Assembly (NCBI RefSeq): GCF_001466665.1
Contig: NZ_KQ758903.1
Location: forward strand, 1,609,684-1,673,683
Origin: Dehalogenimonas alkenigignens
GTDB taxonomy: Bacteria > Chloroflexota > Dehalococcoidia > Dehalococcoidales > Dehalococcoidaceae
Reading direction: 5' to 3'
Length of the DNA: 64,000 nucleotides
A program made the position numbers and the translations under genes. Positions 32,656-41,654 of the stretch are shown here, piece by piece (within the stretch, counting starts at the first letter, position 1; each line of letters begins with the position of its first letter). The notes beneath the pieces are model-generated. The model was not told the DNA's origin. It worked only from the letters and a program-made list of their open reading frames with translations, and did not search any database.

Positions 32656-32691
32656 TTAACCCATTTTAACTCATCTTAACTGATAATTAAC
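32656..32691 (+). promoter_or_regulatory. Four helically phased TTAAC repeats (response-regulator site)
   Basis: TTAAC starts at 32656, 32666, 32676 and 32687, spaced by one DNA turn. OmpR/PhoB-type proteins bind such tandem repeats. The array lies between the response regulator gene and the radical-SAM locus and is followed by a TGTAAAGTG sequence that could be part of a promoter. Confidence 0.55.
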
Positions 32692-32999
32692 GCTTTTCCA
32701 TTGTAAAGTGTACCCGTGATTAAGAAACCGAAATGTGCTGGTGGATATCAAGAGGGGAAGGGGGATCGGACTTTCTTAAGACTGGCTAATAGACTCCCCA
32801 AAACCTTTCGGGTTGTTAACGAGCCTGCAATTGGATCAGCGGCCGCTTTAACCTGCAGGCTGGGCAGGGAACAAAAACCCCGGCGTGTCAGAGACAGCTT
32901 TTTGTTACCTCATCGGAGCAATGCTATTTGCCCCAAACCTGCTGTCAATCGCCGAACTCATAACCTTATCAGGCCGACCGAACCGAGGAGTCAGTTGTC

Positions 33000-33215
33000 A
33001 TGAAAACAGTCCAACCATCCATTACCTCTGATCTCAATTCCAATACACCTATCGAGGTCGAGGGTCCGGAAAAGCCTTTCGTCATGCGGTTGCCGTTTGC
33101 CTATACCTCGCTAGACGAAGCTTGCATCATGCAGGCTGATCGGATCTGGACGACAAAATGCAGCCACAAGTCAGTATCTAATTACTATTCATTATCGTTT
33201 AATCGTGGGCTCTAA
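33000..33215 (+). CDS. Small hypothetical protein upstream of the RNA leader
   Basis: The 71-residue frame begins MKTVQPSITSDLN after a GAGGAG sequence. The middle reads KPFVMRLPFAYTSLDEACIM, which looks like genuine protein, while the last 15 residues (SNYYSLSFNRGL) turn AT-rich. It may be a truncated gene. It ends 16 bases before the structured RNA. A leader or precursor peptide for the radical-SAM locus is conceivable but not supported by any motif. The rest of 32501-32999 holds only the phased repeats and no gene I can support. Confidence 0.4.
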   Translation: MKTVQPSITSDLNSNTPIEVEGPEKPFVMRLPFAYTSLDEACIMQADRIWTTKCSHKSVSNYYSLSFNRGL

Positions 33216-33231
33216 ACAGCGAATGTATCGC

Positions 33232-33356
33232 GGCAAGCTCTGCGGTGGGGGAAACCAGGGAAAGCTGGTTGCGCGACTCAGCCGGCTTGGAAGGTACTGT
33301 GGAACCCCTCCCGTGGGCAACCCTGGGCGTAATCGGGGTTCACCGCCGGGCTTGCC
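33232..33356 (+). ncRNA. Structured 5' leader of the radical-SAM operon (copy B of the nrdJ leader)
   Basis: This shares with 15084-15206 the blocks GGCAAGC, GGUGGGGGAAACCAGGG, ACCCCUCCCGUGGGC, GUAAUCGGGGUUCAC and GGGCUUGCC in the same order. The second stem is GCGGUG with CACCGC here and AUGGUG with CACUGU in copy A, so pairs change on both sides. The variable hairpin is AGCUGG with CCGGCU instead of GCCGGG with CCCGGC. The 3' end lies 28 bases before the start codon at 33385. Confidence 0.75.
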
Positions 33357-33384
33357 GAACTTAATTAGTAGATAAGAGGGAACA

Positions 33385-34200
33385 ATGCAAACAAACGTCT
33401 ACAACATCGCTTTCGCTGAATCTACCAAGCAGGTCTACCTTCATTTTTGGGGATGCAATATCAAGTGCAAAGGTTGCGTCTGCCAGAAGGTGGTTTATGA
33501 CTTCATGCTGGATCGGAATATGCACCTGCACCTGGCGGAACCCAGGGGTCTGGCGGCGGCCCCGGAACGGTTCATGGCATTTAACGACGTCATCGATACG
33601 CTGGTCGGTTTGGAGGCTAAGTGGGTCCTCTTTGAAGGCCAGGAGGCTTCGCTGGATCCCCAGATGCCGTTCATCGCTGAAGCGCTTCACCGGCATCTTG
33701 GAACTACCAACGTACTCCTGACCAATGCTTTTGTCATGCCCGATCTGAGACATTTTGATAAAGTCGCCGTCGGGCTGAAAGCTTTTAATGAAAACCTCCA
33801 CCGTGAGTATACCGGCGAATCTAACAGAACTATCCTGGAAAACTTCCCCAGAATATTCCACTCCGGTGTTCCGATGATGGCTGAGACGGTGCTCATTCCA
33901 GGCTATATCGATTATCAGGAAATAGAACAAATCGCAAAATTCATCGCAAGTGTTGATAAGAATATCCGATACCAAATTGATGCTTATTTCAAAGCCGGAA
34001 ATAATCCATGGCGAAGGCCGACGGCAGATGAGGTTGACCGGGCAGTGGAGGCAGCCTCGAAGCACCTGAATAATGTATACGCATACAAGGGTTCGGAGCC
34101 GCGGGAGTTCGGAGTGAAAAGCATTTTCCCGACCGAGGCTGAACTAGATGCCGCCGAGTTGGCGCCAGCAGTGGAATCACGCCACCTGGTGTATGCTTAA
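33385..34200 (+). CDS. Radical SAM protein (activase-like), first gene of the operon
   Basis: 271 residues with the radical SAM cluster motif in FWGCNIKCKGCVCQK near residue 28 (CX3CX2C). Further matches are the glycine-bearing LFEGQEASLDPQ and the late TVLIPGYIDYQEIEQIAKFI. The length and early motif resemble pyruvate formate-lyase-activase-like enzymes. AGAGGGAAC precedes the ATG. It lies directly behind the structured RNA and 15 bases before the first B12-radical SAM gene, so it should be made with them. Substrate unknown; glycyl-radical activation is unlikely because no partner enzyme is present. Confidence 0.85.
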   Translation: MQTNVYNIAFAESTKQVYLHFWGCNIKCKGCVCQKVVYDFMLDRNMHLHLAEPRGLAAAPERFMAFNDVIDTLVGLEAKWVLFEGQEASLDPQMPFIAEALHRHLGTTNVLLTNAFVMPDLRHFDKVAVGLKAFNENLHREYTGESNRTILENFPRIFHSGVPMMAETVLIPGYIDYQEIEQIAKFIASVDKNIRYQIDAYFKAGNNPWRRPTADEVDRAVEAASKHLNNVYAYKGSEPREFGVKSIFPTEAELDAAELAPAVESRHLVYA

Positions 34201-34215
34201 CCTGAGTTAAAAACG

Positions 34216-35718
34216 ATGAGGATCCTTCTTGTTATTCCATCCCGGTCTTACGGCACTGTTCCCGGATATACTAAGTTCCCTGATGAAATGCTGTCTATCG
34301 GGGGTATGCTTGAGAGCCGCGGCCATCAGGTCAAACTTGTCGACTGCAACCTCGATAAAAAGCGCCCGGTGGATTTTCTCGATTTTTGTCCCCAGTTGGT
34401 AGGTTTTTGCGTCGCCACAGGCCCAAATATCACCGATGCATTAACTCAATCATCTGAATTTAAAAACCTGTTCCCCGGGGTCAAGATCGCATGGGGCTTC
34501 CGTCACGCCAGCGCCTACCCTGCGGAAGTGCTACGGGAATCTTGCGCCGATTATGCCGTAATAGGACCTGGTGAATTCACCATCGCCGAACTTGCGGATC
34601 ATCTGGAGAAAAACTCCACCGATTACTCTTCCATAAAAGGCTTGGCCTTTAAAAACAGCGACGGCATGATTATCATTAATGAACCACGACCCTTTATGGC
34701 CGATTTGGATAGCCTGCCGGATCCAGCCTGGCATCTTATTGATGTAAATAGATATTCCGATGTGACCTTAAATACCTCACGCGGCTGCCCTTTCAAATGC
34801 ACCATCTGCTCTGATCCCACATTCTACGGCGGCAACATGTGCGACCTTTCGGCAGAACGGATCGTTGCCCAAATGGAGCTGCTTCACAAAAAGTACGGCA
34901 TCCAGCATATCTATTTTTCCGGTGAACGTTTTGTTATTAACCGTGAAAGGCTGCATCAGTTTTGCCGGTTGGTGATCCATAAGAAATGGAAAATCACTTG
35001 GAATGCGCCGGTATCAGGCGCTCTTGATGAAGAAACCGTCCGGCTGATGAAAAAAGCCGGTTGCACCTCCGTGCTCTTTGAGATCGAGACCGGCAGCCAG
35101 AGAATGCTATCCTTCATCAACAAAGGTACTGTCTCAGAGATGGAATCCACCTTCTGGCTGCTGGCGAAGCATCATATCATTCCCACCCTTTTCATGATGT
35201 ACGGGTACCCTACCGAGTCGGTTGAAGATTTCAACGAGAGCCTGACGTTCATGAAGCGCCTCGACTCCCCGCCATATCTGTATATGAAATTTGTGCCTTA
35301 CCCGGGTACCGTCCTTTTTGATTACTGCCTCGAACACGGGCTATTGAAGACCCCCCGGACACTTCAAGAGTGGGCTGATTTCCCCATTCAGTGCGCCAAC
35401 GAAATAAATTTATCCCAGGTACCTCAACAGAAGATGGATGAAGCGATGTCGGATTTCAGGCGCAGCTATGCTACACGCCGGGTCCGTTTCATGCTCCGTC
35501 ATAATCCCGCCTTTTTCTTAGACGCTGTAAAGCGGCCGCGCGAATTTTTCCGGTCGGTCTGGGATCTCGGGAAATATTACATCGATATCATGCTTGATCC
35601 GACCAACGGTTCTCAGTCGTGGCTGTCCAAACTTATAAAGAAGAATAGACACAGCGGCGGGTCTGAAAGTCCCCGCCTGCAAACCAAACAAGTTACCCGA
35701 GGGGGAGAGGTATCCTGA
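34216..35718 (+). CDS. B12-binding domain radical SAM protein 1
   Basis: 500 residues: an N-terminal cobalamin-binding fold (MRILLVIPSRSYG, then LVGFCVATGPNITDAL and YAVIGPGEFTIAELADHL, residues 1-150), then the radical SAM motif in TSRGCPFKCTICSD near residue 196. A TIM-barrel part follows with ETGSQRMLSFINKGT. The DxHxxG cobalt ligand is not visible, as in many class B members. Enzymes of this class methylate or rearrange unactivated carbons. The gene overlaps the next by one base. Its nearest relative in the window is the degenerate copy at 40266, with which it shares RVRFMLRHNP. Confidence 0.88.
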   Translation: MRILLVIPSRSYGTVPGYTKFPDEMLSIGGMLESRGHQVKLVDCNLDKKRPVDFLDFCPQLVGFCVATGPNITDALTQSSEFKNLFPGVKIAWGFRHASAYPAEVLRESCADYAVIGPGEFTIAELADHLEKNSTDYSSIKGLAFKNSDGMIIINEPRPFMADLDSLPDPAWHLIDVNRYSDVTLNTSRGCPFKCTICSDPTFYGGNMCDLSAERIVAQMELLHKKYGIQHIYFSGERFVINRERLHQFCRLVIHKKWKITWNAPVSGALDEETVRLMKKAGCTSVLFEIETGSQRMLSFINKGTVSEMESTFWLLAKHHIIPTLFMMYGYPTESVEDFNESLTFMKRLDSPPYLYMKFVPYPGTVLFDYCLEHGLLKTPRTLQEWADFPIQCANEINLSQVPQQKMDEAMSDFRRSYATRRVRFMLRHNPAFFLDAVKRPREFFRSVWDLGKYYIDIMLDPTNGSQSWLSKLIKKNRHSGGSESPRLQTKQVTRGGEVS

Positions 35719-37196
35719 TGAAAGTCCTGCTTGTAACATCAGCGGATAAAGCATACCGCCATTATTATCAGGCATATACCAACCTGCCTAACGGCCTGTT
35801 GTATATCGCCTCATTCCTCGAACGCCACGGCCACCAGGTGCAGATTTATGATGGGTACGTCGACGACCGTGAACCGAAGGACTTCGTCGATTTCAATCCT
35901 GATGTCATAGGTTTTTCAGTCATCACGGGACCAAACCTGGCGGGATCACTGATCCAATCGCGTGAATTTAAATCATTGTTGCCGGAAACAAAGATTGTAT
36001 GGGGTAACGTCCACCCATCGATCATGACAACCCAAACAATGCTTGAGGATTGCGTTGACTTTGTTGCCATCGGTGCCGGTGAATACACCATGCTCGAACT
36101 CCTGGAACATCTTAGAATCGGCACTCCGGCGCTCGATGAGATTAAAGGACTAGCTTTCCGGCGCGACGATGAAATAGTCGTCAACCAGAAACGTGAATTT
36201 ATCCGGAACCTCGTGGACATGCCTGACCCGGCCTGGCATCTGGTGGACGTAAAGAAATACTCAGGTATAGGCTTAAACACCTCCCGCGGCTGTGCTCACC
36301 GCTGCGCTTTTTGCTACAACAAATCCTATAACAAAGATTATATCGGCTATTTGCCGGCAGAGCGCATCATCGAACAGATCCAGCACGTCCAGAGAGAATA
36401 CGGGGCGAAACATGTCCGCTTCAATGAAGACAACTTCACATTTAACCGTAAACGTCTACGCGAGTTCTGCCGATTGATTATCGACCGAAAAATAAAAATC
36501 AGCTGGTCGTGCGACTCTCGCGCCGACCTGTCAGAATCGGATATCGCCCTTATGAAACGGGCGGGCTGTACTGCCGTCGGACTGGGATTGGAACACGGCA
36601 GTCAGCGAATGCTTGATTTTATCCAGAAGGACATCACCGTTCCCGAGATGGAGAGAACGTTTTGGACATTGGTCAAATACAAGATCCGAACATCAGTGTA
36701 TATCATGTACGGCTTTCCAACCGAAACGCTCGAGGATTTTCAGGCCACCCATGAAATGCTTAAACGGCTTGACAATCCCTATTACATGTATAACCGTTTC
36801 GTTCCTTTTCCGGGTAGCGCTTTATTTGAACACTGTGTTAATCATGGTCTCGTAAATCTGCCGGAAAAAATCGAGGATTGGCCTCAATATTTGATGCGCT
36901 TCTCCAATCAGGTGAATATTTCAGAAGTGCCGGATGATATGATGGCGGAAGCAGCCGCCCGTTGGCGCGTTTCCTACGCGGCGCAGCGGTTCCGTTTCAC
37001 CCTCAAACATAATCCATCTTATTTTTGGACAGCCATCACCGACCCGAAGAAATTTTTCCGTGAGCTCTGGGAGCTTGCCAAGTTCCACATCCAGGTGAAC
37101 GGTTACTACAAGGTTGTTAAAAAGACTTTAGCGGCACCCGAGGCTCCCAAATCAGCAAACGAATATGCCAAATCGGCGGCGGCCGCCGCCCGTTGA
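35718..37196 (+). CDS. B12-binding domain radical SAM protein 2
   Basis: 492 residues with the same architecture: MKVLLVTSADKAYRH and IGFSVITGPNLAGSL in the cobalamin-fold part, FVAIGAGEYTMLELLEHL, and the cluster motif in TSRGCAHRCAFCYNKSYN near residue 195. GLEHGSQRMLDFIQKD follows in the barrel. The C-terminal section (QRFRFTLKHNPSYFW) closely matches protein 3, so these two form a paralogous pair. GGGGGAGAGG precedes the ATG. The product of the pathway is not deducible from sequence; a lipid or natural-product modification is typical for the class. Confidence 0.88.
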   Translation: MKVLLVTSADKAYRHYYQAYTNLPNGLLYIASFLERHGHQVQIYDGYVDDREPKDFVDFNPDVIGFSVITGPNLAGSLIQSREFKSLLPETKIVWGNVHPSIMTTQTMLEDCVDFVAIGAGEYTMLELLEHLRIGTPALDEIKGLAFRRDDEIVVNQKREFIRNLVDMPDPAWHLVDVKKYSGIGLNTSRGCAHRCAFCYNKSYNKDYIGYLPAERIIEQIQHVQREYGAKHVRFNEDNFTFNRKRLREFCRLIIDRKIKISWSCDSRADLSESDIALMKRAGCTAVGLGLEHGSQRMLDFIQKDITVPEMERTFWTLVKYKIRTSVYIMYGFPTETLEDFQATHEMLKRLDNPYYMYNRFVPFPGSALFEHCVNHGLVNLPEKIEDWPQYLMRFSNQVNISEVPDDMMAEAAARWRVSYAAQRFRFTLKHNPSYFWTAITDPKKFFRELWELAKFHIQVNGYYKVVKKTLAAPEAPKSANEYAKSAAAAAR

Positions 37197-37229
37197 GAAT
37201 GCTTGCCAGTTATAGAAAGGCGAAATGAG

Positions 37230-38720
37230 ATGAGAGTACTCCTGGTTAATGCTCCTGCCCTGGACTATATCAAGTATTATAATTCTAATGCCTACACAAC
37301 TTTTGATTACGGCTTGTTGTCAATAGCAGCGGTGCTGGAACAGCATGGCCACAGCGTTCAAGTGTGGGATGGCTTCGTTGATTTCCGGAAGGCTAAAGAC
37401 TTTGTAGCTTTTAATCCCCAGCTAATCGGTTTTTCAGTCATCGCCGGACCGAACATGGAAGGTTCCATTTCGTTGTCGAAAGAATTCAGGGCACTTTTGC
37501 CTGGGGTGAAGATCGTCTGGGGTGACGTCCATGCCAGCGTATTGCCAGAACAGACGGTAACGCCGGACTACATCGATTACGTCGCCGTCGGCGCCGGGGA
37601 GTTCACCATGCTGGAATTGGTGCAGCACCTAGAAACGGGAACGCCGGCCTTAACAGAGATCAAGGGCCTGGGCTTCAAAGTAAACGGTCAGCCGGTTATC
37701 AATGAGCGGCGGCCGTTCATCAAAGATCTGGAAGCGTTGCCCGATCCGGCCTGGCATCTGATCGATGTAAAAAAATATTCCACTCCGGGGCTTAACACCT
37801 CGCGTGGCTGCGTCAATCAATGCACTTTTTGTTATAACAAATCATATAATCAGGGCTACACCGGTTGGGTCTCCGCCCAAAAGATAATCAAACAGATAGA
37901 CCACCTTCAGAATACTTATGGAATCAAATATCTCCGGTTTAATGAGGACAACTTCACCTTCAACCGGAAGCGCCTGCGCGAGATTTGCAATTTGTTGATC
38001 GCCCGCAAGCGCAAGATCAAATGGAGCTGCGACGCCCGGGCTGACCTCTCGGAGGCAGATATAGCATTAATGGCAAAAAGCGGTTGTGTGGATATCGGTT
38101 TAGGCATCGAAAGCGGCAGCCCCAGAATGCTGGAGTTCATAAAAAAAGATGTCACCGCAGAGCAGATGGCGGCAACTTTCTGGAATTTTATCAAATACAA
38201 AATCCGCACCTCGGTGTACATTCTTTACGGAATGCCGACCGAAACCGTAGAGGATTTCGAGACCACCCAAAGATTCCTAACTGAGAAATTAGACAGACCT
38301 TACTACATGTTCCATCGCTATGTACCATTTCCCGGGTCGGCGATGTATGACTACTGCGTCGAACACAATCTTATCAAAGTCCCCACCACGCTTGAAGAGT
38401 GGCCGGAGTACGTCAAATATTACGGTCACAAGGCTAACCTTTGCGAAGTGCCTCAGGAAATAATTGAAGCGGCGGTGCTCAAATGGTCGACGACCTATGC
38501 CATGCAGCGTTTCCGCTTCACACTGAAACACGATAAGTCGTATTTTTGGATTATCTTCAAGAATCCCTTGAAGTTTTTAAAGGAACTTCAGGGTTTGTGG
38601 AAATACCAGGCTCAGGTACACAACTACCATCGGACGGTAGTGAAAGAGCAGCGGCAGAAACTTGTCAATCCTGATGTCCTGTCGCTCTCCCGTTCGGGTA
38701 ATTCAAAGACGGTAGTGTAA
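37230..38720 (+). CDS. B12-binding domain radical SAM protein 3
   Basis: I chose the ATG at 37230 (MRVLLVNAPALDY), which has GAAAGG upstream and a start aligning with protein 2. The 496-residue protein carries the cobalamin-fold blocks IGFSVIAGPNMEGS and VAVGAGEFTMLELVQHL, the cluster motif in TSRGCVNQCTFCYNKSYN, and GIESGSPRMLEFIKKD. It is a close paralogue of the preceding gene (shared NKSYN and QRFRFTLKHDKSYFW), implying duplication and divergence within the operon. A GC-rich hairpin follows the stop, so this may end the first transcript. Confidence 0.88.
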   Translation: MRVLLVNAPALDYIKYYNSNAYTTFDYGLLSIAAVLEQHGHSVQVWDGFVDFRKAKDFVAFNPQLIGFSVIAGPNMEGSISLSKEFRALLPGVKIVWGDVHASVLPEQTVTPDYIDYVAVGAGEFTMLELVQHLETGTPALTEIKGLGFKVNGQPVINERRPFIKDLEALPDPAWHLIDVKKYSTPGLNTSRGCVNQCTFCYNKSYNQGYTGWVSAQKIIKQIDHLQNTYGIKYLRFNEDNFTFNRKRLREICNLLIARKRKIKWSCDARADLSEADIALMAKSGCVDIGLGIESGSPRMLEFIKKDVTAEQMAATFWNFIKYKIRTSVYILYGMPTETVEDFETTQRFLTEKLDRPYYMFHRYVPFPGSAMYDYCVEHNLIKVPTTLEEWPEYVKYYGHKANLCEVPQEIIEAAVLKWSTTYAMQRFRFTLKHDKSYFWIIFKNPLKFLKELQGLWKYQAQVHNYHRTVVKEQRQKLVNPDVLSLSRSGNSKTVV

Positions 38721-38777
38721 CGCTGAACCCCGGTCGCCGCTTCTAAATTTGACAGACAGTGAAACCGTAAATGGATA

Positions 38778-38814
38778 CCCGCGGGCGAATTCAAGGGAAG
38801 CGTTCGCCCGCGGG
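38778..38814 (+). terminator. GC-rich hairpin after B12-radical SAM 3
   Basis: CCCGCGGGCGAA at 38778 pairs perfectly over 12 bases with TTCGCCCGCGGG at 38803-38814. It lacks a T-run, so it is a possible attenuating or stabilising hairpin rather than a clear terminator. Confidence 0.5.
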
Positions 38815-38918
38815 GAACAACCGCTTCGATAAAGCTGGTCCCGGTGATATCATATTCTTTATGTAAGGTTATTCGAGGCTTGAACATGTTTACCCTATGC
38901 CTCAGTTGGAGCCAATAA

Positions 38919-40226
38919 ATGAATCTCGTCCTTATTCGTGAATGTTCCAACTCCTGTCCCTATTGCTTTGAGGCAGCTGAAAGGGAAGACCGAAAGCAGG
39001 GACTGATATCCATGGATAATGTCGGGCTGTTCGCCAAATGGGCTCGCGCTTCACGGCTTCCCTACCTGTCTCTACTGGGTGGCGAACCGTTCCTGCATCC
39101 CAAACTGCCAGACATTGTAAAATTATTCAGGCAACAGTGCCCCGGAACTTCTCTACGCATTTTAACAGGCGGTGTTTTCAACAAAGACATACTCGATGAT
39201 TTATCCCCAGAGGACGCCGCTTTGGTATTCAATGTCAATGAGCCAGTTGATTACCGCAACCCCAAACATTTCACAAAAGTCATCAACAATGTCGAAAACG
39301 CGATGCGAAAAGGTTTCAAAGTATCAATCGGTTTTAATGTCTGGCGACTGGATTTCGACCCAACGTTTATTCCGGGCTTAACACATCGTCTAGGATTGGG
39401 ACACTTTACCTGGACTGTGGCAAACCCGATCAAAAGCTGTGAATCCAGAATCGTCCCGGCAACGGATTTCGGCCTCCTGTCAGACCGTTGTTTCTCGATG
39501 CTCCAGGAAGCAGCCAGACTCGGTGTCGAAGCTACGCTTGACTGCCCACTGCCGTTATGTTTCTTCTCGGATACCCAGCTGGCCTGGGTAAGGCAGTTTC
39601 ACCCCGAAACCGCTTCCGGCATGGGCCCATGCGACCCGGTCCTGGATGTCACTCCGGAGCTGGAGGTAATCCGCTGCTTCGCTCTGTCCAAAGCTTCCAG
39701 GATCAAACTAACAGATTATTCTTCAGAGGAGGCTCTCGAAGAATGGTTCCGAAAACACCTCGATCAGACAATGATGCATGGGGGCTGCTATTCTGCCTGT
39801 ACCGAATGTGCCCATTTTATAAAGGGCCGATGCAACGGCGGCTGCCTGGCCTGGCATCCTGATCCGGGTGAAGAACAAAAAACGAGCCTTGAAGTCCGAA
39901 TGTACCGGGCTATCGAAGCCGGGACGCCTCAGGCTGCGGTTGAGATGTTCAACTCCGCCGGCCTTCTGGAAAAAACCGACATGGCCGCGTTCGCTGCCGC
40001 TGTAGCAGCTTCGCAGTTGGGCGATTGGGATGCGGCATTCCGTTACGCCTACTTCGCCAATGTTCGGGCCCGCAATCCCGAGTTCATGCGCCGTGTCGGG
40101 GCTTTCATAGAAGGTATCCCGGTTAAAGTTCAAATCAGTCCGAGCCAGGCGACAGAAATTCTCTCCACCCGGTTTGTTGCCTGCTCAGCATTCGATCGAA
40201 GCGATACTCAATCAAACAATAGCTAG
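38919..40226 (+). CDS. Radical SAM/SPASM-like protein
   Basis: 435 residues beginning MNLVLIRECSNSCPYCFEAA with the CX3CX2C motif near residue 9, followed by SLLGGEPFLHPKLPDI, the SAM-binding GGEP. The C-terminal region holds several cysteines (GPCDPVLDVTP, then CYSACTECAHFIKGRCNGGC) like a SPASM domain that carries additional 4Fe-4S clusters. SPASM enzymes commonly modify peptides or activate other enzymes. The region after residue 330 is helical and repeat-like. No certain precursor peptide is encoded nearby. It lies between B12-radical SAM genes and probably belongs to the same pathway. Confidence 0.82.
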   Translation: MNLVLIRECSNSCPYCFEAAEREDRKQGLISMDNVGLFAKWARASRLPYLSLLGGEPFLHPKLPDIVKLFRQQCPGTSLRILTGGVFNKDILDDLSPEDAALVFNVNEPVDYRNPKHFTKVINNVENAMRKGFKVSIGFNVWRLDFDPTFIPGLTHRLGLGHFTWTVANPIKSCESRIVPATDFGLLSDRCFSMLQEAARLGVEATLDCPLPLCFFSDTQLAWVRQFHPETASGMGPCDPVLDVTPELEVIRCFALSKASRIKLTDYSSEEALEEWFRKHLDQTMMHGGCYSACTECAHFIKGRCNGGCLAWHPDPGEEQKTSLEVRMYRAIEAGTPQAAVEMFNSAGLLEKTDMAAFAAAVAASQLGDWDAAFRYAYFANVRARNPEFMRRVGAFIEGIPVKVQISPSQATEILSTRFVACSAFDRSDTQSNNS

Positions 40227-40265
40227 GGTAATGCTTATTTTAAGCAGGTATTCTGCGATCAACCG

Positions 40266-41654
40266 ATGAGAATCGCTCTTATTATTCCATCCCGAGCTTA
40301 CCATGGGACGCCCGGGTATGCTGATTTCCCCGATGAACTCCTTTCGGTTGCCGGAGTCTTAGAAAAAAGCGGTCACCATATCACATTCGCCGATTATAAC
40401 GTCAACCTCAGCCCTGACCATGACAAAGTAGCCGCATTCAATCCTGGGCTCGCGGTTTTTTATGCCGGCACAGGGCCGGAAATAGCCGACGCCGCAGCCA
40501 GATCCCAATCGCTGAAAAAGGCCATCGCAAACGTCAAGATTGCCTGGATCGGCTGCCACCCTACTGTTTTCCCAAGCGAAACCCTGCGCGTGGAATATGT
40601 CGATTTTATCGTCATCGGATCCGCCGAAAAGCCGGTCAATGAACTCGCCTCGCGCATTGAACAAGGCAAGGATTTTTCAGCGATACGCGGATTGGGATTT
40701 AAAGACACTTCAGCCGCGATGGCGATCAACCCGCCCGATACCAAGCTCGACCCAGAGGTTTTGCCTGACCCGGCATGGCATTTAGCCGATGTCCGGCGCT
40801 ATCCTGACGTCAACTTGAACACCGCCCGCGGCGGGCTATACGCCTGTACTTTTTTCAGCGACGCCGCCGCTGATACCGGCAAACCTGTCGCTCCATCCCG
40901 CCTCGCCCGTCAGATGCAGGATCTCGCCCGGAACCACAGGGTAAAAAGCGTCTATCTGTCCGGAATGGGCTTTATCGGAATCCCGGACAACCTGCGCAGG
41001 TTCTGCCAGGCGATGATCGGCCTTGGGGTGAAACTACCCTGGCGATTGCCTGTTTCCCGAGAACTTGATGACGAGACGACCAGATTGATGGCGAGAGCCG
41101 GCTGCGCCTCAGTGTTGCTGGATGTCGGCAGCGGCAGCTCAAGGCTCCGGGACTTCATCGGCAAGGGCGACATCGGCGCGGTGGAGCGGACATTTCATCG
41201 GCTTGTCCGCCGCCGAATCATTCCCACGCTATACATCAACTACGACTACCCCGGCGAGACGGAGCCTGATTTTCAAGCCACCCTCGAACTGATTCGCCGC
41301 CTGGATTATCCGCCCTGCCTGTTACTCAAGTTTATTCCCTACCCCGGAACCGATCTGTACGAGTATTGTCGCCGTGAATCTCTCATCCAAATACCGGATA
41401 CCCTGGAAGGCTGGGCGGACTTTACGGCCGACTGCATGCGGCGGAGTTTCAGCCAGGTATCCCGCGAGTTGTTAAACACCACGCTGGCGGATTACCGCAA
41501 ATCTTACGCCGCGCGCCGGGTGAGGTTTATGCTCCGGCATAATCCGCGGTATTTTGTCTCGGTGATCAGCAGGCCGCGGGAATTCTACCGCAGGATGAAG
41601 GAATTGGTCAGCTACTGGCTGGGGATTGTCTCAGAAAAAAGAAAAAGCGGGTGA
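40266..41654 (+). CDS. B12-radical SAM paralogue with degenerate cluster motif
   Basis: 462 residues, clearly homologous to protein 1 (MRIALIIPSRAYHGTPGYADF, then RVRFMLRHNPRYF). Where the others have CX3CX2C, this reads ARGGLYACTFFSD near residue 195: the first and third cysteines are replaced by Gly and Phe, so a radical-SAM cluster cannot form in the usual way. The remaining frame is intact. It may be a non-catalytic partner, perhaps a scaffold or cobalamin/substrate-binding subunit, or an early pseudogene. Its final eight bases run into the 3' end of the tRNA-Gly gene on the opposite strand. Confidence 0.85.
   Translation: MRIALIIPSRAYHGTPGYADFPDELLSVAGVLEKSGHHITFADYNVNLSPDHDKVAAFNPGLAVFYAGTGPEIADAAARSQSLKKAIANVKIAWIGCHPTVFPSETLRVEYVDFIVIGSAEKPVNELASRIEQGKDFSAIRGLGFKDTSAAMAINPPDTKLDPEVLPDPAWHLADVRRYPDVNLNTARGGLYACTFFSDAAADTGKPVAPSRLARQMQDLARNHRVKSVYLSGMGFIGIPDNLRRFCQAMIGLGVKLPWRLPVSRELDDETTRLMARAGCASVLLDVGSGSSRLRDFIGKGDIGAVERTFHRLVRRRIIPTLYINYDYPGETEPDFQATLELIRRLDYPPCLLLKFIPYPGTDLYEYCRRESLIQIPDTLEGWADFTADCMRRSFSQVSRELLNTTLADYRKSYAARRVRFMLRHNPRYFVSVISRPREFYRRMKELVSYWLGIVSEKRKSG

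Noticed and set aside
32716-33003. 95-residue plus-strand frame overlapping the start at 33000 by ATGA
   Set aside because: The protein is basic and rich in Arg and Pro with no plausible fold pattern. It starts at GTG without a ribosome-binding site; the overlap is likely chance.
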